Of a DNA stretch of 40,973 nucleotides, positions 15,572 to 24,689 are shown piece by piece. The first letter of the stretch is position 1, and the number at the start of each line of letters is the position of its first letter. A program made the position numbers and the translations under genes. Under the pieces are notes generated by a model. The model was not told the origin of the DNA. It saw only the letters and a list, made by a program, of their open reading frames with translations, and made no database searches. The stretch spans positions 1 to 40,973 of the forward strand of contig CAMATZ010000053.1 of assembly GCA_945861275.1 (NCBI GenBank), given 5' to 3'. The DNA comes from Bordetella parapertussis (GTDB lineage Bacteria; Pseudomonadota; Gammaproteobacteria; Burkholderiales; SG8-41).

Positions 15572-16720
15572 ATGAATGATATGACAGCAGGCACGGCCGT
15601 GTATCCCCTGGCGCAGGCCAGTTTCGCCCAGCTCGGTTTTCACGAACCTGCGCTGGAAAAATTAATGGGCGTCATCAACCGCCACATTGCCGAAGGCCGT
15701 TATCCCGGTGCGCAAATCGCGCTGGCGCGGCACGGACAGCTCGCTTTGTCCAAAACGTTTGGCGATGCATCGATTGAAGGCAACAAGATGGCGGCCGACG
15801 ACACGCTGTGGCTGCTGTTTTCCAACACCAAAGTCATCACCGCGATGGGCATCTGGGCGCTGGTCGAGGATGGCTTGCTCAGTTTCAGTGACCGTATCGC
15901 CGAGCACATGCCGGAGTTCGCGCAACACGGCAAGGGCGACATCACATTGGCGCAGGTGTTGAGCCATCGCGCGGGATTTCCCAGTCAAAACGTCACGCCG
16001 GCTGTATGGACGGATCACGTTGAGTTGCGCAAGCAAGTGTGCAACTTCACACTCGAATGGACACCCGGCACGCGCCTGCACTATCACCCGCGCGCCGCGT
16101 TGTGGGTTGCCGCGGCATTGATCGAGACCGTAAGCGGCATCGACTATCGCGATTTTCTGCGGCAACGGATTATCGAACCACTGGGCCTCGCGCGCGACAT
16201 ATACGTCGGCATGCCGGATGCCGAGCATGGGCGTGCCGCCACCATTTATGAACCTGGCGCGAATCGAACCCAGCGCGCGCTGACGGATGAAAATACCGCG
16301 CCATTTCGCCGCGCCGGCGTGCCGAGCGGCGGCGGTTACGCCACCGCGCGCGGCATGGCGGCGCTGTATCAAATGATGGTGAACTTCGGCAAGCTCAATG
16401 GTGCGCGCATTTTTTCACGGCGGCTGGTGGAGTTTGTCACGCGCAATCACACCGGCGACATGGTCGACGGCGGCATGGAAATGCCGATGCATCGCGGACT
16501 CGGCGTACACGTGCGCGGCCACTCCGAAAAAATCCGCGGGCTGGGCGCGATCGCCTCGCCGCGCACCTTCGGGCACGGCGGTGTGGGCACCTCGTATTGC
16601 TGGGCTGATCCTGATTCCGGCGTGTCGTTTTGTTACGTCACCAACAGCCGCCAGCCTGATCCGTGGCACAGCCGCCGGCTCGACATCGTTGCCAACCTGG
16701 TGCATTCGGCGATTGATTGA
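15572..16720 (+). CDS. Serine hydrolase of the beta-lactamase/penicillin-binding family (class C-like esterase)
   Basis: 382 residues of the PF00144 type. The nucleophile motif SxxK is S84-N-T-K87 (LFSNTKVIT), and the third box is HGG in TFGHGGVGTSYCW near the C-terminus. The second box, normally Y-x-N, is Y171-H-P, which favours an esterase or peptidase over a true beta-lactamase. No signal peptide is visible, so it is predicted cytoplasmic, which also argues against antibiotic resistance. GGAG lies 11 bases before the ATG, and another ATG follows 3 codons in. It lies 28 bases after the GST gene and converges with the ornithine-cyclodeaminase-like gene. Confidence 0.88.
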   Translation: MNDMTAGTAVYPLAQASFAQLGFHEPALEKLMGVINRHIAEGRYPGAQIALARHGQLALSKTFGDASIEGNKMAADDTLWLLFSNTKVITAMGIWALVEDGLLSFSDRIAEHMPEFAQHGKGDITLAQVLSHRAGFPSQNVTPAVWTDHVELRKQVCNFTLEWTPGTRLHYHPRAALWVAAALIETVSGIDYRDFLRQRIIEPLGLARDIYVGMPDAEHGRAATIYEPGANRTQRALTDENTAPFRRAGVPSGGGYATARGMAALYQMMVNFGKLNGARIFSRRLVEFVTRNHTGDMVDGGMEMPMHRGLGVHVRGHSEKIRGLGAIASPRTFGHGGVGTSYCWADPDSGVSFCYVTNSRQPDPWHSRRLDIVANLVHSAID

Positions 16721-16765
16721 GCGCGGCAGCGTCTCGCGCGATTGTCGCAGGCGGGGTGTTGCAAT

Positions 16766-17863
16766 TCAGTTGCGAATGTCCTGCAAAAACCACTCCGTCG
16801 GCAACTCGCGCCCGAGACCGGCGTCCCTGGCTTTGCGATACACCAGCGCGCCCACCGACGAGAACTGTATGCCCCAGTTGCCTATGGTGCGATAGTGCGT
16901 AATCTGATCGCGGTGAGTGCGTCCCGGTGCTTTACCCGAAAGGATGTCGGTATACACCGGCCATTCGTCGAGCTTTAGATTCCTGGTGGCGCGCGGCAGG
17001 CGCTTTTGCTGTTCCTCGGTGCCCATCACGAACGCGCCGAGGCTGCCGCCGATGCCCTGTCGGAACATTTCGCTTTCCGCGAGCGGCAGGCCTTCCCTGC
17101 CTTGCTGCACTTTCACCTCAAAGCGCGCAGCCACCTCGGCTGAAATCTCGTGCGGGCCGAGGTTGACGACGTGCATGCCCGGCTCCAGCCACTCCGGCTC
17201 GATGGTCGGCGTGATGCTGTCGGTGCAGGTCGACAGAATATCCACGCCACGCACCGCTTCGCGCGCGCTATCCACCGCCACCACTTCAAGATTGAGCGCC
17301 TTTGACATTTCCGCGGCGTATATATTGCGGTTATCCGCGTTGCGGCTGAACACTTTGACCTTCCTGAGCTTGCGCACCTCCGCATACGCCTCCAGGAAAG
17401 TGCGCGCCATGCCGCCGGAACCGATCATGCCCACCACGCTCGCGTCCTCACGCGCCAGTAGTCGCGTGCCGATGCCCGCGGCGCCGCCCACGCGCATATG
17501 CTGCAAATGCCCGTCGTTGATGATCGCCAGCGGCTCGCCGTTGCCGGTGCTGTACAAAAAAACCAGCCCGCAAAACGTACCGGGCTGCATGCAGTATTTG
17601 TTTTCGGATGTGCTGCCGTCCGCGCCCCTGGGCCAATGCACGATGTCCGACTTCAGACGCACGGCGTAATAGCCGCCGCTCGCTCCTTCGACCGTGCCAA
17701 AGCGGTAATAACCGTCCTCGCGATCACACGGCACATAGGTATCGATGCGCGGACGGAAAATGGATTTGCCCTGCAGCAGGCCCGCGAACGCGGCTTCCTG
17801 CACCTCTATGCATTCGCGCATGGTAAGCGTCTGCGCAACAATGTCGTTGTTGATCATTAGCAT
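16766..17863 (-). CDS. Ornithine cyclodeaminase/mu-crystallin family oxidoreductase
   Basis: 365 residues from the ATG at 17863, supported by AAGGAA 5 bases upstream; the frame is open 8 codons further but without a ribosome site. Marks of the OCD/mu-crystallin family are the MRECIEVQEAAFAGLLQG helix (15-32), RVGGAAGIGTRLLAR (124-138), the NAD(P)-binding GMIGSGGMARTFLEAY (145-160) and VNLGPHEISAEV. Members include ornithine cyclodeaminase, alanine dehydrogenases and ketimine reductases; the residues visible do not decide between them. It is 83 bases downstream of topB in the same direction and may be transcribed with it or alone. Confidence 0.9.
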   Translation of the reverse strand: MLMINNDIVAQTLTMRECIEVQEAAFAGLLQGKSIFRPRIDTYVPCDREDGYYRFGTVEGASGGYYAVRLKSDIVHWPRGADGSTSENKYCMQPGTFCGLVFLYSTGNGEPLAIINDGHLQHMRVGGAAGIGTRLLAREDASVVGMIGSGGMARTFLEAYAEVRKLRKVKVFSRNADNRNIYAAEMSKALNLEVVAVDSAREAVRGVDILSTCTDSITPTIEPEWLEPGMHVVNLGPHEISAEVAARFEVKVQQGREGLPLAESEMFRQGIGGSLGAFVMGTEEQQKRLPRATRNLKLDEWPVYTDILSGKAPGRTHRDQITHYRTIGNWGIQFSSVGALVYRKARDAGLGRELPTEWFLQDIRN

Positions 17864-17946
17864 GAGGGTTCCTTGGCGATAAGCCAATACGCGTCGTTCG
17901 CAAATGCTTGATGCACGGGAAATTCCACACCGTCATGCCAGCGAAA

Positions 17947-20466
17947 TTACGCCGTCTTCCGCGTCCTAACCGGCGCCTTCTTTGCTGTTGGCGTGTCCCC
18001 GGCAGTCTTCGCGCCTGCCTTGGCCTCACGCGGTGCAAACTCAAAGGTGACCTTGCCATCGCCGCCGCGCACCAGAAACGCCGAGAAAGGACGCCCTTTT
18101 TTGCTGATGAATTTATGCAGCAAATCGGTCTTGCCGTCTTTCAAAAGCTTGCTGACTTGCTCAGGCTCGATGGTGCGCTGAAGGATGATTTTGCCGGTGC
18201 GAAAATCGCAGCTACGCGGTTGCGCGGCGGCTTTTTCGCACAGGTAGGCCATGCCGTGGGCGTAGACATTGCCGCCGCATTTGGGGCACGCGCCCACCGA
18301 TTGCTGACCGGTGAAATCGACGGGTTCAGCATCGTCGTTCGCCTGCCCGAAATCGAATTCGAGCTTGAATTCACTGTTAAGTTTGATATTGGCGGCAAAC
18401 GGGCGTCCCAAGCGGCTGCGAAAACCCTGCAGCGGGCCGATACTTTTTTTGGCGATGAGCTCGTCGATTTCACTGGGCTCAAACTGCCGGCCCGCGAGGA
18501 TGCGCCACAGCGAGAATTCACATTTCTCGCACTGGAATTTTTTGTAGTTCTCGGTGATCGCGCCGCCGCAGCTCGGGCACTTGGCCTGCAGCGTGGTGTA
18601 ATCGCCGGGCACGGTTTCGCTTTCGTGCGCCTTGGCGCGCTCGACGATGTGGCGTGTCATCTTGCCGATTTCGCGCATGAAAGTAGTGCGCTTTAACTTG
18701 CCGTGTTCCATCTGTTTTAACTTGTATTCCCACTCGCCGGTCATTTCGGGCGAAGCCAGCTCGGGAATTTCCAGTCCGCGCAGCAGCGTAATCAGCGCAA
18801 ACGCTTTGGGGGTGGCCTGCAATTCGCGCCCCAGGCGCAGCAGATATTCTTCCGCAATCAGCTTTTCGATGGTAACGGCACGCGTGGCGGGCGTGCCGAG
18901 GCCGCGTTCTTTCATCGCGTCGCGCAGTTCTTCATCTTCCACCAGCTTGCCGGCGCCTTCCATCGCCGACAGCAGCGTCGCTTCGTTAAAACGCGCGGGC
19001 GGCTTGGTCTGCGTGGCGAGCACGTCGATTTTTTGGGTGTCGGCTTGTTCGCCTTTTTTCACCGCCACCAGATTGGGTGAGTCACCGTCTTCGGCTGCGG
19101 CCTTGCCATGCACTTCCAGCCAGCCGGCGTTGACCAGCACCCTGCCCTCGCTCTTGAACGCTTCTTTTTCGACGCGCGTAATGCGCGTGGTGACCAGGTA
19201 TTCCGCGCTCGGATAAAACACCGCGAGAAACTGGCGCACCACCAGGTCGTAGAGCTTGTGCTCGATTTCGTTCAGTGCCTTGGGCGCTTGCGTAGTGGGG
19301 ATGATGGCGAAGTGGTCGGAAATTTTGGCGTTGTTGAAGATGCGCTTGGTGGGTTTGACCCAGCCTTGCTTCAATATTTTTTTCGCGAACGCGCCGTACT
19401 CCGAAGCCGATAACACGCCGAGCGTTTCTTTTACCGTGTCCAGATAATCTTCCGGCAACGCGCGTGCGTCGGTACGCGGATAGGTAAGTACTTTGTGTTT
19501 TTCGTAGAGCGATTGCGCCAGCGACAGCGTGGTGCGCGCGGAAAAACCAAAACGCCCGTTGGCGGCGCGCTGCAAACTCGTCAAATCGAACAACAGCGGC
19601 GACGCCTGCGTGGTGGGTTTGCTTTCCTCTTCGATGGCGCCGGGCTTGCCGTCGCATTTGGCCTTGATCGCCAGCGCGCTTTTCTCATTCCAGATGCGCT
19701 CGGCGCGCAGGTCTGGATCGCTCTCGCCTTTTGCCTTGGCAAACTTTTCGTCGGTCCAGCGGCCCTCATACACGCCAGCGGCAACGCCAAAGCTGCCGTG
19801 CACTTCCCAGTAATCTTTCGGCACGAAGCGTTTGATTTTATCTTCGCGCTCAACCAGGATCGCCAGCGTCGGCGTTTGCACGCGGCCTACGGGCGTTTTG
19901 TGAAAACCGCCGCTTTTGGAGTTAAATGCGGTCATCGCGCGCGTGCCGTTGATGCCCACCAGCCAGTCGGCTTCGGAGCGGCAGATCGCAGCGTCGGCCA
20001 GTGGCAGCATGTCTTCGTCGCTGCGCAGGTGTTTGAAACCTTCCTTGATCGAGCCCGCAGTCATCGATTGCAGCCACAAACGCTGCACCGGCTTTTTGCT
20101 GCCAGCGTGACTGGCGATGTAACGGAAAATCAGCTCGCCCTCGCGCCCGGCATCGCAGGCGTTGATGACGCCAGTGACATCCTTGCGCTTCAATAGCTTG
20201 GTCAGCAGTTTGAGGCGCGCCGCGGATTTCTCGATCGGCAGCAGATCAAAGTGCGGCGGTATCACCGGCAGGTTGGCAAACGACCATTTGCCGCGCTTGA
20301 CCTCGAATTCTTCGGGCACGGCGATCTGCACCAAATGGCCGACCGCGGACGACAGCACGTAATCGTCATTTTCAAAATAGTCGTCGTGGCGCTTGAAGCC
20401 GCCTAGCACGCGCGCTATATCGCCAGCCACCGAGGGCTTTTCAGCGATAATCAATTGTTTTGACAT
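17947..20466 (-). CDS. topB: DNA topoisomerase III (type IA)
   Basis: 839 residues. The Toprim domain opens with LIIAEKPSVA (Glu9) and has the metal-binding DAGREGE at 105-111. The catalytic tyrosine is Tyr329 in LTYPRTDAR. It relaxes and decatenates DNA through a covalent 5-prime phosphotyrosyl link. It is longer than E. coli TopB (about 650) because of a C-terminal extension with a zinc-finger-like CPSCGGAI...CEKC, a second degenerate CPKCGGNV...C unit, and two DUF-like repeats containing KKGRPFSAFL and RLGRPFAANI, ending in a basic Ala/Lys tail. This layout is usual in Betaproteobacteria. The smg gene often found between dprA and the topoisomerase gene is absent. Confidence 0.95.
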   Translation of the reverse strand: MSKQLIIAEKPSVAGDIARVLGGFKRHDDYFENDDYVLSSAVGHLVQIAVPEEFEVKRGKWSFANLPVIPPHFDLLPIEKSAARLKLLTKLLKRKDVTGVINACDAGREGELIFRYIASHAGSKKPVQRLWLQSMTAGSIKEGFKHLRSDEDMLPLADAAICRSEADWLVGINGTRAMTAFNSKSGGFHKTPVGRVQTPTLAILVEREDKIKRFVPKDYWEVHGSFGVAAGVYEGRWTDEKFAKAKGESDPDLRAERIWNEKSALAIKAKCDGKPGAIEEESKPTTQASPLLFDLTSLQRAANGRFGFSARTTLSLAQSLYEKHKVLTYPRTDARALPEDYLDTVKETLGVLSASEYGAFAKKILKQGWVKPTKRIFNNAKISDHFAIIPTTQAPKALNEIEHKLYDLVVRQFLAVFYPSAEYLVTTRITRVEKEAFKSEGRVLVNAGWLEVHGKAAAEDGDSPNLVAVKKGEQADTQKIDVLATQTKPPARFNEATLLSAMEGAGKLVEDEELRDAMKERGLGTPATRAVTIEKLIAEEYLLRLGRELQATPKAFALITLLRGLEIPELASPEMTGEWEYKLKQMEHGKLKRTTFMREIGKMTRHIVERAKAHESETVPGDYTTLQAKCPSCGGAITENYKKFQCEKCEFSLWRILAGRQFEPSEIDELIAKKSIGPLQGFRSRLGRPFAANIKLNSEFKLEFDFGQANDDAEPVDFTGQQSVGACPKCGGNVYAHGMAYLCEKAAAQPRSCDFRTGKIILQRTIEPEQVSKLLKDGKTDLLHKFISKKGRPFSAFLVRGGDGKVTFEFAPREAKAGAKTAGDTPTAKKAPVRTRKTA

Positions 20467-20657
20467 GGTTTTTTCTGTGCGCTCATACTAAAAGGTAGCG
20501 AAAAATCGCAGGGTTTGCCGCCTGCATAGCCTGATCTGGCGGTGCAAAAAGAGGCGCCGATAATAAGAACAAACCGGGTGCGAACGCAAGCAACTATCTT
20601 TCAGCCGAGAAAATTTAACCGTCCCGGATGTAAAGATAATCAAATAAAAACAAATAG
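20467..20657. other. dprA-topB spacer
   Basis: 191 bases between two minus-strand genes. No smg-like (DUF494) reading frame fits here. An AT-rich stretch at about 20620-20661 next to the dprA stop shares a 14-base sequence with 14388-14401 (opposite strand). A promoter for topB is likely here, but none can be assigned with confidence. Confidence 0.4.
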
Positions 20658-21737
20658 TTATGAAATTCTCTGCCACAAGCCGCCAGGTAGTCCGGCGACC
20701 ACCCCTTGCAGCTCGAGCTGGGTTAACGCCGCGCTGACCTCATGCACCGGCAGGCCGGCGCGGCCCGCCAGCGTGTCGATATCGCAGGGATCAAAGGCCA
20801 GGTGCGCCAACAAGGGGTGCCTGAATGTGTCTGTATCAGGCCTGCCATCCGCGCCAGCGGGCAGCGGCAGCCGCAGTTCCCCCAGGATGTCCACAGCGTC
20901 GTCCACCAGCTTGGCGCCCTGTTTAATCAACACGTGGCAGCCCTTGGACAGGGTGGAGTGGATCGAGCCGGGAATCGCGAATACGTCTTTCCCCAATTCG
21001 TTGCTGATGCGTGCGGTGATCAACGAGCCGCTGGACAGCGCGGCTTCAACCACCAGGCAGCCGCGCGTCATGCCGCTGATCAAGCGGTTGCGGCGCGGGA
21101 AATTGGCAGCCAGCGGCGGCGTGCCCAGGGCAAACTCGGAAACCATCGCGCCTTTATCCGCGATGGCATGGGCCAAATCACGGTTGCGCGCGGGATACAC
21201 TTTGTCCAGCCCGGTGCCAACAATGGCAATGGTAGACGACAATCCCGCCAGCCCGCCGCGATGCGCGGCGGCGTCGATGCCAAGCGCCATTCCGCTCACC
21301 ACGCACAACCCCGCGTTACTGAGCGCGGTGGCGAACGATTCCGCGGTGAGTTTGCCCTGCGCGGTGGCGTTGCGGCTGCCGACGATGGCAATGGCGGGCT
21401 GATTGAGCAATTCACGCCGGCCTTTCACGTACAGCAGCGGCGGCGGATCGGGGGTTTGCAGCAGCGCTTGCGGATATTCGGCGTCGGCGAGCGTGACGAC
21501 ATGATTGTTAGTGTCCGCCAGCCACACCTCGACCGCTGCGGGGTCACCGTGCAGATCACCATCGAGTATGGCATCGGCGATTTTGCCGCTGACGACTGCG
21601 GTGAGCGCGACGCGGCTTGCGCCCAGCACTTGCTCGGGGCCGCCGAAGGCCAGCAGCAGTTTACGCAAGGCGTCACCGCCGAGCCCGGCGGTTAACGACA
21701 GGCGCAGCCACGCTGATAAATCAGGGGCAAGCGACAT
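20658..21737 (-). CDS. dprA: DNA-processing protein DprA (Smf)
   Basis: 359 residues. It loads RecA on incoming single-stranded DNA during natural transformation. N-terminal helical SAM-like region (1-85), then the extended Rossmann core with IAIVGSRNAT (116-125), GMALGIDAAAH (149-159), TGLDKVYPARNR (175-186), PRRNRLISGM (214-223) and ALSSGSLITAR, and a C-terminal winged helix from about 300. All DprA marks are intact. The start at 21737 has a weak ribosome site. It lies 54 bases downstream of the LysM gene and is expected to be cotranscribed with it, as in many Betaproteobacteria. Confidence 0.95.
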   Translation of the reverse strand: MSLAPDLSAWLRLSLTAGLGGDALRKLLLAFGGPEQVLGASRVALTAVVSGKIADAILDGDLHGDPAAVEVWLADTNNHVVTLADAEYPQALLQTPDPPPLLYVKGRRELLNQPAIAIVGSRNATAQGKLTAESFATALSNAGLCVVSGMALGIDAAAHRGGLAGLSSTIAIVGTGLDKVYPARNRDLAHAIADKGAMVSEFALGTPPLAANFPRRNRLISGMTRGCLVVEAALSSGSLITARISNELGKDVFAIPGSIHSTLSKGCHVLIKQGAKLVDDAVDILGELRLPLPAGADGRPDTDTFRHPLLAHLAFDPCDIDTLAGRAGLPVHEVSAALTQLELQGVVAGLPGGLWQRIS

Positions 21738-21791
21738 GATGAACAGTGTCCCGGCCGTGCAGCAGCCAGGCGGAGGCCGCGTGCAAGCGAA

Positions 21792-22943
21792 TCAGGGCGT
21801 GGTAAATATGTCGTCGATAGCGACGGGCAGTTTCGATTCCATCACCAGTGCAAACGACGCGCGCTCGAAGGTGCGGAACACCATCACCAGCCCATAACGC
21901 TCCTCGGGCAGCTTGGCTAAATCACTGTCGTTGAGCGGTTTTTGCACGCTGAAAACCGGGCCGTCGCGCACATTGAGCTGTTCTTCAAAGTACGGGCGGC
22001 GGTTATCGGTGCCGGTAGGACCGGAGCGCCCAAACATGGAACTGGTGCGCAGCGAATAACGCGCGGTGTCGGGGCTGCGATAAAGCGCGAGTATGTGCCC
22101 GGCTTCGAGGCCATCCTTGGAGCCGCGCGACAGCGACACTACCGAATAGCGGCCGGTTTCGTACAGATTATCGTTCAGCGACATCACGCGTCCCTTCACA
22201 TTGCCGGGGGGTGCGCGCGGGACATAGGCAAATATCGGCGCCTCTTTGACGATCGCAACCAGGCTGTCGCCGGTGTAGATTTCCTGCGTGGATCTGACGA
22301 TTTCGATGCGGCTGATTTCGCCGAAATGGCGCACGCGCGCTTCACCCAGGTACAAGCCGAGATAGCCGAGTGTGGCGCCGCTGTCGGGATCAACCAGCTT
22401 GTCGCCACGGCGGTAGATTTGCCAGTTTTCGCCTTGGTCCCTGGGCAGACCTTTGACGTAAGCGACGTTGCCCGCACCCACCACCACACGCGATTCTTCG
22501 GTTGCTATAATTTTGGGCGCGCTGTCGAGCTCGTTTTCGCGTATGACCAGCGGACGCGAAATAAACGGCTCAATCACCGCCGGCGGAATGGTAGACACGG
22601 CTTCGGTCAAATTTTCGGTGCGCACGCGCGGCGACAGCGCCACAGTTTCCACGCTCAGACGGCCAGTGCTGCGATCCAGCACCAATACGTCGCCCGGATA
22701 AATGCGGTGCGGATTGCGGATTTGCTCGCGGTTCATATTCCACAACTGCGGCCAGTGCCAGGGCCTCTCGAGATAGCGCCCGGAAATGCCCCACAAAGTG
22801 TCGCCACGTTCCACGGTGTAACGCTCGGGTGCCTCCGCCTTCAAACCCTGGAGCTGTTGTGCGCTGACACCCGCCGCAAACACCAGTGCGGCTGTCGAAG
22901 CAGCAACAGCCAGCAGCGATATAATCTTGGATTGCATGAACAT
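21792..22943 (-). CDS. Secreted LysM-domain peptidoglycan-binding protein
   Basis: 383 residues from the ATG at 22943, chosen because GAGGTGA lies 4 bases upstream and the product then starts with a clean signal peptide (1-28, ending VSA). Residues 42-89 are one LysM domain (YTVERGDTLWGISGRYL ... YPGDVLVLD) that would bind peptidoglycan glycan chains. The rest (about 100-383) is a beta-rich region with no named catalytic motif, containing IISPxI-like and GDxLVAI repeats typical of the uncharacterised LysM proteins encoded upstream of dprA in Betaproteobacteria. Exported to the periplasm. It is divergent from def across a 168-base promoter region. Confidence 0.9.
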   Translation of the reverse strand: MFMQSKIISLLAVAASTAALVFAAGVSAQQLQGLKAEAPERYTVERGDTLWGISGRYLERPWHWPQLWNMNREQIRNPHRIYPGDVLVLDRSTGRLSVETVALSPRVRTENLTEAVSTIPPAVIEPFISRPLVIRENELDSAPKIIATEESRVVVGAGNVAYVKGLPRDQGENWQIYRRGDKLVDPDSGATLGYLGLYLGEARVRHFGEISRIEIVRSTQEIYTGDSLVAIVKEAPIFAYVPRAPPGNVKGRVMSLNDNLYETGRYSVVSLSRGSKDGLEAGHILALYRSPDTARYSLRTSSMFGRSGPTGTDNRRPYFEEQLNVRDGPVFSVQKPLNDSDLAKLPEERYGLVMVFRTFERASFALVMESKLPVAIDDIFTTP

Positions 22944-23111
22944 AGAGTCACCTCGACAAATATTCCGGTGGCAACGTAGATCGCCAAACACACAGGCTTA
23001 TCAGAATTTTCTCGCTTGCCGCCGTTTTGTTGCGCCTTTTTGTTGCACCAGCGCAACATCATACTTTGGATTAAATTCTGCATCTAGTGGATTCTATTAG
23101 CAAGACTTTTT
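22944..23111. other. Divergent promoter region between LysM gene and def
   Basis: 168 AT-richer bases that must serve the lysM-dprA unit to the left and the def-fmt-rsmB unit to the right. The lysM ribosome site GAGGTGA is clear, while def shows no good one. Candidate boxes exist, but none is convincing. Confidence 0.45.
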
Positions 23112-23615
23112 GTGTCCAGACTTTCCATTTTGCTGTACCCCGATGCACGCCTGCACAGCGTGGCCCGGCCCGTGCTTGAAGTAAATGAAGAAATTCGTCA
23201 ATTAATCAATGATATGGGTGAAACGATGTACGCCGCACCGGGTGTTGGTCTCGCCGCAACACAGGTTGACGTACACCAGCGCGTGATCGTCATCGATACC
23301 TCGCCGACGCGTGATCAGTTACGCGTCTTTATCAACCCCGAAATCGTGCTGGCCAGCGGTGTCTCCGATTGTGAAGAAGGCTGTCTGTCGGTGCCCGGCG
23401 TTTACGAAAAAATACAGCGCTCGCAGCACATCCGCGTGCGCGCACTCGGTAGAGACGGCGCGAGCTTTGAGTACGAAGCGGACGGCATGGAGGCTGTCTG
23501 CATCCAGCATGAAATGGATCACCTCGATGGCAAAGTATTCGTCGAAAAACTTTCGCGGCTGAAACGGCAGCGTATTCTGGCCAAGATCAAGAAGCGGCAG
23601 CGGGAGGAAGCCTAG
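23112..23615 (+). CDS. def: Peptide deformylase
   Basis: 167 residues. It removes the N-formyl group from nascent proteins. All three deformylase motifs are present: GVGLAATQ (44-51), EEGCLSVPG with metal ligand Cys91, and QHEMDHLDG (132-140) with His133, Glu134 and His137. The start is a GTG at 23112; the product then begins [10 protein letters not shown] as in the family. No clear Shine-Dalgarno sequence precedes it. It is the first gene of the def-fmt-rsmB group, and fmt follows after 138 bases. Confidence 0.96.
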   Translation: MSRLSILLYPDARLHSVARPVLEVNEEIRQLINDMGETMYAAPGVGLAATQVDVHQRVIVIDTSPTRDQLRVFINPEIVLASGVSDCEEGCLSVPGVYEKIQRSQHIRVRALGRDGASFEYEADGMEAVCIQHEMDHLDGKVFVEKLSRLKRQRILAKIKKRQREEA

Positions 23616-23753
23616 AAAGGTTGCTGCATGACACGCGTTTCAAGGCATAATACTTTGATTTTTAATACAAATTAATCCTCTTAGCGAATCTTTGCACCGC
23701 TGCAATAATAGTGCAGGCGCTAACGCAATTGGTCAGCGTTACCTGGAAACCCA

Positions 23754-24689
23754 ATGAAGCTGATTTTTGCCGGTACGCCGGCGTTCGCGGCGCTAGCGCT
23801 GGAAGCGCTGATCGCCGCCGGCCACGACCTTGTGTTAGTGCTTACTCAGCCCGACCGTCCGGCCGGTCGCGGCCTCAAACTAGCGCCCTCCGAAGTAAAA
23901 ACATTTTCGCAAAAACAAAGACTTACCATTGAGCAACCGGCTACCCTCAAAACCGCTACTGCCCGCACTTTAATCGCCGCCGCCAACGCGGATGTGATGA
24001 TTGTAGCTGCCTACGGTTTGATCTTGCCGCCAGACATTTTGCGCATGCCGCCTCTAGGCTGCATCAATATTCACGCCTCGCTACTGCCGCGCTGGCGTGG
24101 CGCGGCGCCGATCCAGCGTGCCATTTTAGCCGGCGATGTCGAAACCGGCGTCACGATCATGCAAATGGACGAAGGCCTCGATACCGGTGGCATTTTGTTA
24201 CAGCGCGCCCTTGCCATAGGCGCAAATGAAACCGCCGGTGAGCTGCAACAACGTCTGGCCATGCTGGGCGGAGAACTCATCGTCGAAGCGCTGCGCGGGC
24301 TGCCAGCGCCGGTTAAACAAGACGCTTCCCTGGCATCCTATGCCGCCAAAATCACCAAGGCGGAAGCGCACATCGACTGGTGCGAATCCGCTATTGCAAT
24401 CAACCGCAAGGTGCGCGCCTACAACCCGTTTCCCGGCGCGGTAACTGCGCTGGGCGGCGAACGCATCAAGATCTGGCGTGCCGAAATCGCCAGCCACGTG
24501 CCGTGCGCGCCCGGCACGGTGTGCGCTAATGCAGCGGACGCGCCGAATGAAATCGTCATCGCCTGCGGACGCGGTGCGCTCAAGGTGCTGGAATTGCAAC
24601 GCGCGGGCGGCAAACGTCTCGCCACTGCGCCCTTTCTGGCGGGATTTCCGCTGGCGCGCGGTGCGCGCCTTGGTGAACTCTCGGCTTGA
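23754..24689 (+). CDS. fmt: Methionyl-tRNA formyltransferase
   Basis: 311 residues. It formylates initiator Met-tRNA with 10-formyl-THF, the partner reaction to peptide deformylase encoded upstream. Conserved parts are MKLIFAGTPAFA, TQPDRPAGRGLKL (31-43), and the active-site segment NIHASLLPRWRGAAPIQ (105-121) with Asn105 and His107, plus Asp143 in MDEGLDTGG. A C-terminal OB-like domain runs from about 205. GGAAA precedes the ATG. The stop codon overlaps the rsmB start as TGATG. Confidence 0.96.
   Translation: MKLIFAGTPAFAALALEALIAAGHDLVLVLTQPDRPAGRGLKLAPSEVKTFSQKQRLTIEQPATLKTATARTLIAAANADVMIVAAYGLILPPDILRMPPLGCINIHASLLPRWRGAAPIQRAILAGDVETGVTIMQMDEGLDTGGILLQRALAIGANETAGELQQRLAMLGGELIVEALRGLPAPVKQDASLASYAAKITKAEAHIDWCESAIAINRKVRAYNPFPGAVTALGGERIKIWRAEIASHVPCAPGTVCANAADAPNEIVIACGRGALKVLELQRAGGKRLATAPFLAGFPLARGARLGELSA

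Noticed and set aside
15572-16720. Antibiotic-resistance beta-lactamase
   Set aside because: No signal peptide and an atypical second box (Y-H-P); the wider serine-hydrolase/esterase family is the safer call.
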